A stretch of 64,000 bases of DNA from assembly GCF_001884105.1 (NCBI RefSeq), contig NZ_MACI01000068.1:62001-126000 (forward strand). Direction: 5' to 3'. Position 1 is the stretch's first letter. Every line of letters starts with the position of its first letter. Positions 45,585-53,788 of the stretch are shown here, one piece after another. The notes beneath the pieces are model-generated. The model was not told the DNA's origin. It made no database searches and saw only the letters and a program-made list of their open reading frames with translations. A program made the position numbers and the translations under genes. This stretch comes from Bacillus luti. GTDB lineage: Bacteria > Bacillota > Bacilli > Bacillales > Bacillaceae_G.

Positions 45585-46799
45585 GTGAAGAGTGTATTGA
45601 AAAACCGCTCCTTCTTTTATATGTGGATTGGTAGTGCAATTTCAGAATTAGGAGGGGCTTTTGGGACGTTATGTAATTCAATTTTAGTATATGAGTTAAC
45701 AGGGTCGAAAACAGCATTAAGCAGTATGTGGCTATTATATTTTATTCCGTCTCTCATACTGCAGCTAATATGCGGACCATTTATTGATAAATGGAGCCGG
45801 AAGTGGATTATGATTTTCTCTCAATGGGCGCGGGCAACGGTTTTCTTACTACCTTTCATCATGCTAATTAGTAGCAGTATAGAAGTTTGGCACGTGTATG
45901 TCGTTCAAATCGTAATTGGGCTCATTACGCCGCTTTATACACCTGCTAGTCAAGCAATCACACCAAGCATTGTAAGTAAAGAGCACCTCCAAGAAGCAAA
46001 TGGGTATATTGATGGAATGACTCGTCTTATGATGTTTCTTGGGCCTGTATTAGGTGGAATCGTTATTAAATTTATTGGGCTCAAATTAACGATATTTTTT
46101 GTTTGCACTTGTTTATTTATAAGTGGAGGTTTGTTATTTTTTATAAAAGAAACAAGAGTAAAACAAGAACTAAGAAAAACGTGGCTTGAACAGTTTCTTC
46201 ACGGTTTTACATATTTTTTCACAAAACCAATTATCGTTTGGCTCGGTGTCTTTCTTACTTTCGTTCAATTTGGAGTAGGAGTAACAATGGTCACAAACCT
46301 TCCTTATATAAAAGATGAGCTGTCAGCGGGATATGCGGAGTTTGGGTATTTTATGGCTGGTTTCCCACTTGGCTATGTAGTTGGATCCATACTAGTCGGA
46401 AAAGTAACATATAAAAGTCGGCGCATACTTATGCTTGGAGGATTGTTTGTAGGAGGGCTCACATACATTTCACTAGGGCTTAATCAAAGCATTATCATTG
46501 CGATATTAATCGAAGTAATAGCGGGTATTTGCATTGCATTTTTCAATATTCATAACACGACGATATGTCAACAATCAGTCCCAAACAATATGATAGGAAA
46601 AGTATTTTCAGTGCGATTATTTTTCATACGATCCGCTATGCCGTTAGGTGTGTTATTAGGGGGCATACTGAGTGAAATGTGGGGAGTGAGAGCACTATAC
46701 TTTCTTATAGGATCGATTATATGTGTCACTTCTTTAATCGGGATATTACTTCCGTATTTTAAATTTTTAGATGAGCCGATCGAAGAGAAATCTGCATAA
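45585..46799 (+). CDS. MFS transporter, probable efflux pump
   Basis: 404 residues with 12 helices. The start SFFYMWIGSAISELGGAFGTL and the YTPASQAITPSIVSKEHLQEANG block match the MFS group of macrolide/multidrug-type exporters (MefA-like, often called enterobactin-exporter-like). The start is GTG; GAGGAAAG lies rather far upstream, and a stop precedes it by eight codons, so the choice is limited. Likely co-expressed with the ArsR-type gene. The exported compound is unknown. Confidence 0.82.
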   Translation: MKSVLKNRSFFYMWIGSAISELGGAFGTLCNSILVYELTGSKTALSSMWLLYFIPSLILQLICGPFIDKWSRKWIMIFSQWARATVFLLPFIMLISSSIEVWHVYVVQIVIGLITPLYTPASQAITPSIVSKEHLQEANGYIDGMTRLMMFLGPVLGGIVIKFIGLKLTIFFVCTCLFISGGLLFFIKETRVKQELRKTWLEQFLHGFTYFFTKPIIVWLGVFLTFVQFGVGVTMVTNLPYIKDELSAGYAEFGYFMAGFPLGYVVGSILVGKVTYKSRRILMLGGLFVGGLTYISLGLNQSIIIAILIEVIAGICIAFFNIHNTTICQQSVPNNMIGKVFSVRLFFIRSAMPLGVLLGGILSEMWGVRALYFLIGSIICVTSLIGILLPYFKFLDEPIEEKSA

Positions 46800-46823
46800 T
46801 TCTAAAAATTTGAAACTTTATAA

Positions 46824-46853
46824 TTGAAAATAATTATCATAATCAACTATAAT
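46824..46853 (+). promoter_or_regulatory. hmoA promoter with Fur box
   Basis: TTGAAA (46824-46829) and TATAAT (46848-46853) flank GAAAATAATTATCATAATC (46826-46844), which matches the 19-bp Fur consensus at 16 positions. Fur would block this promoter when iron is sufficient. Confidence 0.85.
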
Positions 46854-46896
46854 AGAAGAATACTAGTATTCGTATAACGAAGAAGGAGTGGAATAT

Positions 46897-47223
46897 ATGT
46901 TTATTGAAACGAAAACATTTACAGTCAAAGAAGGTACATCAAATATAGTTGTAGAACATTTCACTGGAGAAGGTATTATTGAAAAATTCGAAGGCTTCAT
47001 CGATTTAAGTGTTCTCGTGAAAAAAGTAAGACGCGGAGACGAAGAAGTAGTCGTTATGATTCGCTGGGAATCTGAAGAAGCGTGGAAAAACTGGGAAACA
47101 AGTGAAGAACATTTAGCTGGACATAGAGCAAGCCGTGGTAAACCGAAACCAGATCACATCATTAATGTTGAGCATGGGGTTTATTATGTGAAATCATCGA
47201 AGGCGGCTTATCAGCAGTCGTAA
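46897..47223 (+). CDS. hmoA: Heme-degrading monooxygenase HmoA
   Basis: 108 residues from ATG 46897, with GAAGGAG upstream. The protein is an antibiotic biosynthesis monooxygenase (ABM) fold: FIETKTFTVKEGTSN, GEGIIEKFEGFIDLSVLVKK, MIRWESEEAWKNWE, then HLAGHRA with the heme-ligand His region. It matches B. subtilis HmoA in length and pattern. It opens the heme ring to release iron, consistent with the Fur box. Monocistronic with its own terminator. Confidence 0.9.
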   Translation: MFIETKTFTVKEGTSNIVVEHFTGEGIIEKFEGFIDLSVLVKKVRRGDEEVVVMIRWESEEAWKNWETSEEHLAGHRASRGKPKPDHIINVEHGVYYVKSSKAAYQQS

Positions 47224-47232
47224 AATATAAGT

Positions 47233-47264
47233 AGAGGATACAGCAAACATGTATCCTCTTTTTT
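47233..47264 (+). terminator. Terminator of hmoA
   Basis: AGAGGATAC pairs with GTATCCTCT, followed by TTTTTT. Confidence 0.85.
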
Positions 47265-47281
47265 AGTGTTGGGGGATGGGA

Positions 47282-47986
47282 ATGATAGAAAGTCTTTTAT
47301 TTATTACAAATGAAAAACATAAAAAATTAGTGCAAACAATAGTAGCTGAAATCGTATCTAAAGATAAGGTAAATGGATTCATGCTAATTGGATCTGTCGC
47401 AAGAGGCGATGCATATCCTGAATCTGATTTAGACTTCTATATACTTTTAGAAGACGGGCATAAGAAGAAATTTCATTCTGAAATGAGAGAAGATATTTTA
47501 GTTGAATATAAGAGTGCAGATTTTAATCAAATTCAATTAAATTTTAAAAACAATCCGATGGAACTATACTCATTTTTAGAAGGGGGAATTTTGTTTGATA
47601 AAAGTGGTGAGTTAAAAAAGTTAAAGGAAATAGCTACATATGAATTTGAAAACTATCGTGTTTCTAGCGACAAAGTGAAAGGTATTTCTCATTGGTTGCA
47701 TAGTTCGTTAATTAAAATTCAATCTGCTTTGAAAGCAAATGATGAGTTAAAGGCTTCATACATAGTTCATACGTCAACTTGGACATTGGTAGAAGGAATA
47801 TGGGCTATGAATAATAAGCCAGTACCTCCAGCTGGATCTGTTTTGAAGTATATACAAACGTTATCGAATAGACCGAATCATTTTGACGAGTTGATAAATA
47901 AAGTGTTTTTAGCGGATACACGAGAGCGTATCTCTTCAGCAATTTTCTTGATGGAGTGGGTGTTAATGGGTTTGGAGAGTAAATAA
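47282..47986 (+). CDS. Nucleotidyltransferase-fold protein, aminoglycoside adenylyltransferase-like
   Basis: 234 residues. GSVARGDAYPESDLDFYIL is the polymerase-beta-type nucleotidyltransferase core (GS...DxD). The C-terminal helical half (about 120-234) resembles the substrate-binding domain of kanamycin-type nucleotidyltransferases. An ATG two codons earlier (47276) touches the GGGGG ribosome binding site, so 47282 is chosen. Resistance is possible, but many chromosomal homologues have unknown targets. Confidence 0.72.
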   Translation: MIESLLFITNEKHKKLVQTIVAEIVSKDKVNGFMLIGSVARGDAYPESDLDFYILLEDGHKKKFHSEMREDILVEYKSADFNQIQLNFKNNPMELYSFLEGGILFDKSGELKKLKEIATYEFENYRVSSDKVKGISHWLHSSLIKIQSALKANDELKASYIVHTSTWTLVEGIWAMNNKPVPPAGSVLKYIQTLSNRPNHFDELINKVFLADTRERISSAIFLMEWVLMGLESK

Positions 47987-48220
47987 TAAAACGAACATGA
48001 TTGCCAATTTTAATCGGTAAATACATACTCCATTTCAAGACATTCGCATAATTTCATTCACTGTATTTTAAATGTTTCATTGAAAAATGTTCTAGACGAT
48101 AAAAAAAGGTATTAGACTATTACAAAATGAACACTTGAATACAACCCCTGTACTATTTGGGTGCTATTAATATGGGGCGATATACTATCGTATAACCCTT
48201 GGTTAAAAGGAGCTGGGTGA

Positions 48221-48640
48221 ATGAAGTTGAATCATTTAAATCTATGCGTTGATGATTTATCGGAAGCGAGACATTTCTTTGAAACATTTTTTGATTTTCA
48301 ATTTTTGGAGCAAAAAGGGAAGGCACTTGTAGTGATGAGTGATGAGAGTGGATTTATACTTGTGCTAAGCGATCCAAAAGCATTTAAGGGGAATAAGGAA
48401 GTTATGTATCCTGAAGCTTTTCATATTGGTTTTTTAGTGGATACTTCAAGTGAAGTTGATCAAGCATATAATCGTTTAGTAGCTGGGGGCATTGAAATAG
48501 ACAAGGAGCCGTATGCAATGAGAGGTAGTAGTTATGGGTTTTATTTTTCAATGTTTAATGGATTGTTAATTGAAGTGTCTTGCCTTGACTATAAAGAAGG
48601 TAAGAAAGTTTCAAAACGTAATGATGCTCATCAAGCATAA
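48221..48640 (+). CDS. VOC family protein
   Basis: 139 residues. LNHLNLCVDDLSEARHFFETFF starts the first module (metal His at residue 4); AFHIGFLVDTSSEVDQAYNRL and SMFNGLLIEVSC form the second. AAAGGAG lies about 9 nt before the ATG. It overlaps the worn end of a minus-strand pseudogene. Substrate unknown. Confidence 0.8.
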   Translation: MKLNHLNLCVDDLSEARHFFETFFDFQFLEQKGKALVVMSDESGFILVLSDPKAFKGNKEVMYPEAFHIGFLVDTSSEVDQAYNRLVAGGIEIDKEPYAMRGSSYGFYFSMFNGLLIEVSCLDYKEGKKVSKRNDAHQA

Positions 48641-48749
48641 TTGTTTGAAAGTTCTTTTCGTTCTTTTAATAGGGCGCAAATTTTTCATCGATAGTAAATA
48701 AGCGTTCATCGTAAAAATCGGTAGGGCGTTCGAAAGTCATTCGTTTCAT
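48631..48749 (-). pseudogene. Truncated and frameshifted small conserved gene
   Basis: ATG at 48749 has a perfect AAAGGAGG site and reads MKRMTFERPTDFYDERLFTI before stopping at 48666. Inserting one base in the AAAAA run lets the frame continue as ICALLKERKELSNN to 48631. I know this start from a longer conserved B. cereus protein with a chorismate-mutase-like helix. Here about 40 codons are left and the rest is gone. The spacer 48750-48976 holds no gene. Confidence 0.6.
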
Positions 48750-48976
48750 GATCATTCCTCCTTTATTTTGTTTTCCTATTTAATTATAACTGAAATGACC
48801 ATTGTTTTTAAAAAATAACAAATTATTTGAAAAAGTAAGAGAAATAAAATATTTATGCGTTAAAATAATAATAGACTACCATTTATTAACTATTGGTAGG
48901 TCAATAGGATAAGAGTGTAACTAGTTAAACTTGTTACACTTTAAATGCAACAAGATATTTAGGAGGAATAATCATA

Positions 48977-49759
48977 ATGGATACTACACAACAAAACAGT
49001 AATGCATGGGATAAGAAGGTTGAAGAAGGTTCTAGATACACGCAATTTGTAAGTAGCGAGGTTATTGAAAAAAGTAAATTAGGTGAATGGGAAATTACAG
49101 TCACCACGGAGAAATCAGTTCCTAGAGAATGGTTTCCAACGTCATTAGAAGGGGTAAAGATACTTTGTTTAGCATCAGGTGGAGGGCAACAAGCGCCTGT
49201 TTTGGCTGCCGCTGGAGCAGATGTAACAGTTACTGATATATCTAAGAAGCAATTGGAACAAGATGAAAAAGTAGCGGAGCGAGATGGATTAACTTTAAAA
49301 ACAGTGCAAGGAGATATGTCAGACCTTAGTGATTTTGAAGATGAATATTTTGATATTGTCGTAAATCCTGTTTCTAATTTGTTTGTAAAAGATGTTCATC
49401 TTGTATGGAATGAGATTTCAAGGGTTTTAAAGAATAAAGGTATACTTATTTCTGGGTTTACAAATCCTTTACTATGGATTTTTGATGATAACGAAGAGAG
49501 AAAAGGTATTCTTGATGTGAAACATTCAATCCCTTCATCAACATTGGACCATTTGCCAGAGGATGAAGTTCAAGATTATATCAATTCAAATCAAACAATA
49601 GAATATGCTCATACGCTAGAAGATCAAATCCAAGGTCAAGTTGCAGCTGGTTTTGTAATAACAGGTTTTTATGAGGATGATTTTGGTGGAACAAGGATAT
49701 TAGATAAGCATATTAAAACTTTTATTGCGACAAAAGCTATAAAAGTAAAAATGGATTAA
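48977..49759 (+). CDS. Class I SAM-dependent methyltransferase
   Basis: 260 residues. Motif I is ILCLASGGGQQAPVLAAAGA, with VTVTDIS as the ribose-binding acidic loop, and YFDIVVNPVSNLFV as motif IV. The start NAWDKKVEEGSRYTQFVS is seen in a group of Bacillus small-molecule methyltransferases. AGGAGG is about 10 nt before the ATG. Monocistronic; substrate unknown. Confidence 0.85.
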   Translation: MDTTQQNSNAWDKKVEEGSRYTQFVSSEVIEKSKLGEWEITVTTEKSVPREWFPTSLEGVKILCLASGGGQQAPVLAAAGADVTVTDISKKQLEQDEKVAERDGLTLKTVQGDMSDLSDFEDEYFDIVVNPVSNLFVKDVHLVWNEISRVLKNKGILISGFTNPLLWIFDDNEERKGILDVKHSIPSSTLDHLPEDEVQDYINSNQTIEYAHTLEDQIQGQVAAGFVITGFYEDDFGGTRILDKHIKTFIATKAIKVKMD

Positions 49760-49820
49760 AGATTTTGGGTTATTACATAGGAGATTACATTAGTAACAGT
49801 AAAAGTTCAATATATGTCAA

Positions 49821-49846
49821 AAAGGATGGCACTTGCCATCCTTTTC
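49821..49846. terminator. Bidirectional terminator between methyltransferase and lsrF
   Basis: AAAAGGATGGC pairs with GCCATCCTTTT around ACTT, with T on either flank. Confidence 0.85.
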
Positions 49847-49919
49847 TTAATGTATTTTGAGCGTTAAATGAAGTTTTACACCTTTTAACTGAACAAAATA
49901 CATAGTCCGCCTTTTTCCA

Positions 49920-50702
49920 TTAATTTTTTACATCTTCATATAACTGGAGCGCCTCTTTCACATTCAATCTATTTTTCACAATACCATGTATTGCTTGAAT
50001 CATTGCAGCTGGATGTTCGGATTGCCATATGTTACGGCCCATATCTACGCCGATTGCCCCTTCTTGCAGTGCATTGTACGTAATGTTTAATGCATCTTCG
50101 ATTGAATCTAGTTTCGGTCCACCGGCGATTACGACTGGGGCAGGGCATGTGCTCGTTATTTTTTCGAATCCTTCGCAGTAGTACGTTTTAATAATGTCAG
50201 CACCCATTTCAACACATACACGGGAAGCAAGAGCTAGAAAGCGAGCTTCACGTTTTTGTAATTCTTTTGCGACAGCGGTAATGCCGAGTACTGGTAATCC
50301 GAAATCGTGAGCTTCTGAAACCACGTTTGCGAGATTCGTAACCGTTTGTGTTTCATAGTCGGATCCGACGAAAACAGAAACACCGACGCCAATTGCATTT
50401 TGTTTCACTGCTTCTTTTACAGGTGTAACAATTGTTTCGTTCGCTAAGTCTTTCCCAACGACAGTAGCTCCGCCAGATACACGCATAACCATAGGTGTGC
50501 TGCAGTTTTCAGGAATACAAGAGCTAAGTATACCGCGCGTTAAAAAGAGAGAATCTGTGTAAGGAAGTAAGTTTTTAACGGTCTCAAGTGGTTGTTCTAG
50601 TCCATGAATCGGTCCTAAGAAATAGCCATGGTCTATCGCAAGCATAACCGCTCTGCCATCAGGTAAAATTGTATTTAATCGATTTTTAAATCCCCAAGTC
50701 AT
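49920..50702 (-). CDS. lsrF: LsrF-type aldolase/thiolase
   Basis: 260 residues, DeoC/FbaB fold. AIDHGYFLGPIHGLEQP, the Schiff-base Lys in ADIIKTYYCEGFE, and VVIAGGPKLDSIEDAL are conserved with E. coli LsrF, although this protein is shorter at the N-terminus. LsrF removes the isomerised phospho-AI-2 by transferring its acetyl group to coenzyme A. It is the last gene of lsrR-lsrK-cupin-lsrF and lies 6 nt after the cupin stop. Confidence 0.9.
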   Translation of the reverse strand: MTWGFKNRLNTILPDGRAVMLAIDHGYFLGPIHGLEQPLETVKNLLPYTDSLFLTRGILSSCIPENCSTPMVMRVSGGATVVGKDLANETIVTPVKEAVKQNAIGVGVSVFVGSDYETQTVTNLANVVSEAHDFGLPVLGITAVAKELQKREARFLALASRVCVEMGADIIKTYYCEGFEKITSTCPAPVVIAGGPKLDSIEDALNITYNALQEGAIGVDMGRNIWQSEHPAAMIQAIHGIVKNRLNVKEALQLYEDVKN

Positions 50703-50708
50703 TAGGAA

Positions 50709-51071
50709 TCACTCCTTCGTTAATGTTGGATTTTCTGTTTGTACAGTATCTTTATTTGGTAAATGTGGTGACTTTATAAAAACAGCTTTAAAAGGTTTGT
50801 CAGAATGGTTAATAAGGTAGTGAGATTCGTGAGGACGAACTTGCAGGACATCACCTTGCTTAATTGGAATTCTTTCGTTATTTACATAGAAATCTATTTC
50901 GCCTTCTAATGCATAGAAGACTTCTTCGCACGTTGTATGATAATGGTTTTGAAACTCTTGCCCAGGTTGAATGACAACAAGGCCTAAATCAATATTCGGT
51001 CCTTGTATTAAATATTTTGGCCCGTTATCACCGAAGCGATAGGAGAAATCATTTTCATTCGCTTTTAACAT
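50709..51071 (-). CDS. Small cupin protein in the lsr operon
   Basis: 120 residues from the ATG at 51071, with AAAGGAGTG 6 nt upstream. A single cupin barrel: motif 1 is HYHTTCEEVFYALEGEIDFY (two His, Glu and Gly) and motif 2 is VLQVRPHESHYLINHS (metal His). It lies between lsrK and lsrF, where one would look for LsrG, the phospho-AI-2 isomerase; no LsrG (ABM fold) gene is present in this operon. A cupin could do that isomerisation, but this is inference. Its start overlaps nothing; it lies 26 nt past the lsrK stop. Confidence 0.82.
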   Translation of the reverse strand: MLKANENDFSYRFGDNGPKYLIQGPNIDLGLVVIQPGQEFQNHYHTTCEEVFYALEGEIDFYVNNERIPIKQGDVLQVRPHESHYLINHSDKPFKAVFIKSPHLPNKDTVQTENPTLTKE

Positions 51072-51096
51072 ACATTTCACTCCTTTATGTAATGTG

Positions 51097-52659
51097 TTAC
51101 AGAGCGCCGGGTGCAATCCACATATGTGAGGTGAGCCCTTTATCGGCTAAAGCGAGCTGACTGTCATACACAGTTTTCCATGTTTCATAGAACTCCTTAT
51201 AAAGTTCGTGATTTTCAGTGATTGGTTCAAATGTATATTCCCACTGTACAAACTGTCCGGCAGTTTCTTCCATAGATTTATATATTCCAGCGCCAACTCC
51301 AGCAGCAATTGCAGTTCCTAACGCAGCTGCTTCTTTCACAACTGGTACTTTTACAGGGATTCCGAGTACGTCTGAAAGAATTTGTGGCCATAGTTTTCCT
51401 TTAGCTGCACCACCAGCAAAAACAACTTCAGAAGGGAATGTACCAGTGAGGTTTTCTATTAATTTTAAGTTTCCGAGTGTAACGAAAGCAGCATTTTCTT
51501 CAATAGCGCGGAACATTTCTTTCTTACCGCATTTTTCTGCGTCTAAACTTAAATTTAAAAAAGAAGGTGCGGCATGACGCCAAGAAATGTAGTTCATAAC
51601 GTTTGAAAAAGTAGGGATAATGCCATGTGACCCAGCCGGGACGTCTTTCGCTTGTTCTTCTAATAATTCATATGCATCTACACCGAGTTTTTCAGCGAGT
51701 TTCTTTTCTTCTTGACAAAAAGCATCTCGAAACCAGCGCATAACAAGACCAGGGAAAAAGGCAATCGTTTCATATTGCCATAAGTCCGGAATGACGTGAC
51801 AATTTACACGAATTGCTGCATGTGGATCTGTTATTGGCTCTGTAATGTTCACTTCTTGTTGCCAAAAACTCCCCCCGCATATGAATGTTTGATTTGGCTT
51901 AACAACTCCAGTTCCGAGTGATGCCATTTGCGCGTCACCGCCGCCAGCGACAACAGGAATTCCTTCCCGTAAACCAGTTAATACGGAACACCCTTTTGTA
52001 ACAGTACCAATCACAGTGCCAGCTTCATTTACTTTTGGTGAAAAAGGTAAAGTGAGACCGCATTCTTTAGCGACATTGTTATCCCACACTCTATTTTGTA
52101 AGTCAAAAATACCGGACGTACATCCGTTGGAAGAATCGATTTGTAGTACGCCGCTTAATTTATACAAAATCCAGTCGTTTAACATCGTAAAAGAATGAAT
52201 ATTGCTATAGACGTTTGGCTCATGTTTTTTAATCCAAAGTAGGCGTGGTAAAGCACCTAATGAAAAGGTTTGCCCAGATTTTGTATATAAATCTTCCTCA
52301 AGATGTGAGCGGACTTCTTTTAGTTCGCTAACTTCAGCGGATGCACGCCCATCAACATTTGCACAGGCCCATATTTCTTGCCCGTTTTTATCGTATAAAA
52401 CGAAACCTTCTCGCATACTTGTAGCGCTAATAGCTTGAATAGAAGAGGGAGATATATTACTTTTTTTCAGAACATCTTTTGTGCATTCTTGTACAAGCTG
52501 CCAATTTTCTATTACATCAAAGTTCATAGATCCTGGGTAACGAGGGTCAGATTTGTGAATCCATTCTTTTTGACTTACTGCAATTTGATTACCGTGTAAA
52601 TCAAAAAGAACTGCTCGAATGCTTCCTGTACCAGCATCGAAAGCTAACAAAGTAGACAT
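51097..52659 (-). CDS. lsrK: Autoinducer-2 kinase LsrK
   Basis: 520 residues, FGGY sugar-kinase family. LLAFDAGTGSIRAVLFD (phosphate 1 loop), GCTSGIFDLQ, VVAGGGDAQMASLGTG and VVFAGGAAKGKLWPQILSDVLG (the FGGY region) are visible. It phosphorylates AI-2 (DPD) after import, which traps it and makes the LsrR inducer. The start codon overlaps the lsrR stop (TAATG). Confidence 0.92.
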   Translation of the reverse strand: MSTLLAFDAGTGSIRAVLFDLHGNQIAVSQKEWIHKSDPRYPGSMNFDVIENWQLVQECTKDVLKKSNISPSSIQAISATSMREGFVLYDKNGQEIWACANVDGRASAEVSELKEVRSHLEEDLYTKSGQTFSLGALPRLLWIKKHEPNVYSNIHSFTMLNDWILYKLSGVLQIDSSNGCTSGIFDLQNRVWDNNVAKECGLTLPFSPKVNEAGTVIGTVTKGCSVLTGLREGIPVVAGGGDAQMASLGTGVVKPNQTFICGGSFWQQEVNITEPITDPHAAIRVNCHVIPDLWQYETIAFFPGLVMRWFRDAFCQEEKKLAEKLGVDAYELLEEQAKDVPAGSHGIIPTFSNVMNYISWRHAAPSFLNLSLDAEKCGKKEMFRAIEENAAFVTLGNLKLIENLTGTFPSEVVFAGGAAKGKLWPQILSDVLGIPVKVPVVKEAAALGTAIAAGVGAGIYKSMEETAGQFVQWEYTFEPITENHELYKEFYETWKTVYDSQLALADKGLTSHMWIAPGAL

Positions 52660-53591
52660 TAAGAATCACCGTCCTTAAGTAATAAAGAGAGTGCAGTTTC
52701 CTCATCAGTAATTAATGTATGAATAAACTTTCCTTTTAAAGCCCCATAAATGGCATCTATCTTTTGAATGCCTCCAGCAACACCAACGACATGATTCATG
52801 TTGCGCAAAATAGAGAGAGGCGTGCCAATTAGGCGATTGTGATGCGGAAGCTCTAATAAATTGCCAGTCGTATTATAAAACTGTCCTAAAATATCGCCAA
52901 CGCCGTTTTGGCTACGAATATATGTCATTTCACGTAGTGTTAATTTTTCTTCTTTCACAATAGTGGCATCTTGAGATAAGCCGCCAATACCGACAACTGC
53001 CATTTGAGCAAGTGAAGCGACATGCAGCATATCTTTCACACTTGGTTCTGATAGAATGCTTTGTGCCATTTCGGTTGTAGATGCTAGAAACGGGGTAGGG
53101 ATAATGTGAAGGTCTCCTTGCATGTATTGTAAATAGTTTTGTTTTCTCGGGAGATAGTGGTTTACTCCGCCTGTTAGCGTTACGATTGAAAGATTAATAG
53201 AACTTTCAAAGTGAATGTTTTCTAGCATTTTGCTAATTGTTTCTCCCCAGCCAATGCCGAGTAAATCGCCTTGCTGCAGCTGAGTTTCTAAATATTGTGC
53301 AGCAGCTTTTCCGAGAGAAGCGGCATAATCGTCTATTGGAGTAGGAATAATGAAAGCATCTTTTAAATGAAATTTTTTCATTAGGTCACGTTCAATGCTT
53401 AAACAGTGTAAACCAGTTCCTTTTATGTGAAATGTCACGATTCCTTCACTGCGTGCTTTATCTAATAAGCGAACGACTTTATTTCTTGAAATATGAAGGA
53501 GTGAAGCGATCTCTTGTTGTGTTAATTGATCTTTATAATAGTACCAAGCTACTTTTGTTAATAAATTTTCTTCAAAGTTCAGCTGTGTCAT
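52659..53591 (-). CDS. lsrR: SorC/DeoR-type transcriptional repressor LsrR
   Basis: 310 residues. The N-terminal helix-turn-helix reads KDQLTQQEIASLLHISRNKVVRLLDKAR; the sugar-binding domain (about 60-305) has GIGWGETISKML, TLTGGVNH and VGVAGGIQKIDAI. Phospho-AI-2 releases LsrR from DNA in enteric bacteria. ATG 53591 is chosen because AAAGGG lies 9 nt before it; two other ATGs upstream overlap that site. It divides the lsr locus and probably controls both sides. Confidence 0.9.
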   Translation of the reverse strand: MTQLNFEENLLTKVAWYYYKDQLTQQEIASLLHISRNKVVRLLDKARSEGIVTFHIKGTGLHCLSIERDLMKKFHLKDAFIIPTPIDDYAASLGKAAAQYLETQLQQGDLLGIGWGETISKMLENIHFESSINLSIVTLTGGVNHYLPRKQNYLQYMQGDLHIIPTPFLASTTEMAQSILSEPSVKDMLHVASLAQMAVVGIGGLSQDATIVKEEKLTLREMTYIRSQNGVGDILGQFYNTTGNLLELPHHNRLIGTPLSILRNMNHVVGVAGGIQKIDAIYGALKGKFIHTLITDEETALSLLLKDGDS

Positions 53592-53688
53592 ACTCTTCAT
53601 CCCTTTCAACAATTGACCACTGCTTAAACATATGTGCCGTATATTTTGTTTATTCCAGTTGAAACGATTAATAGTATGGTGAAAAAAG

Positions 53689-53739
53689 TGTTCTAGATAT
53701 GAAAAAAGGAATATACAATGCTACAAAACAAGTAGAACA
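53689..53739. promoter_or_regulatory. lsr divergent control region with inverted repeat
   Basis: TGTTCTA (53689-53695) and TAGAACA (53733-53739) are perfect 7-bp inverted half-sites. They flank TATACAAT (53712-53719), a likely -10 for lsrA with the first half-site at the -35. This layout suits binding by LsrR. Confidence 0.45.
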
Positions 53740-53788
53740 AATAATCATTTTCTCAAAAAATGTCCTGGATAAAGGCAGGTGACATCAT

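Noticed and set aside
47987-48220. 77-codon minus-strand frame near 47805-48038
   Set aside because: It overlaps the end of the nucleotidyltransferase gene, has no binding site and its composition is not coding-like.
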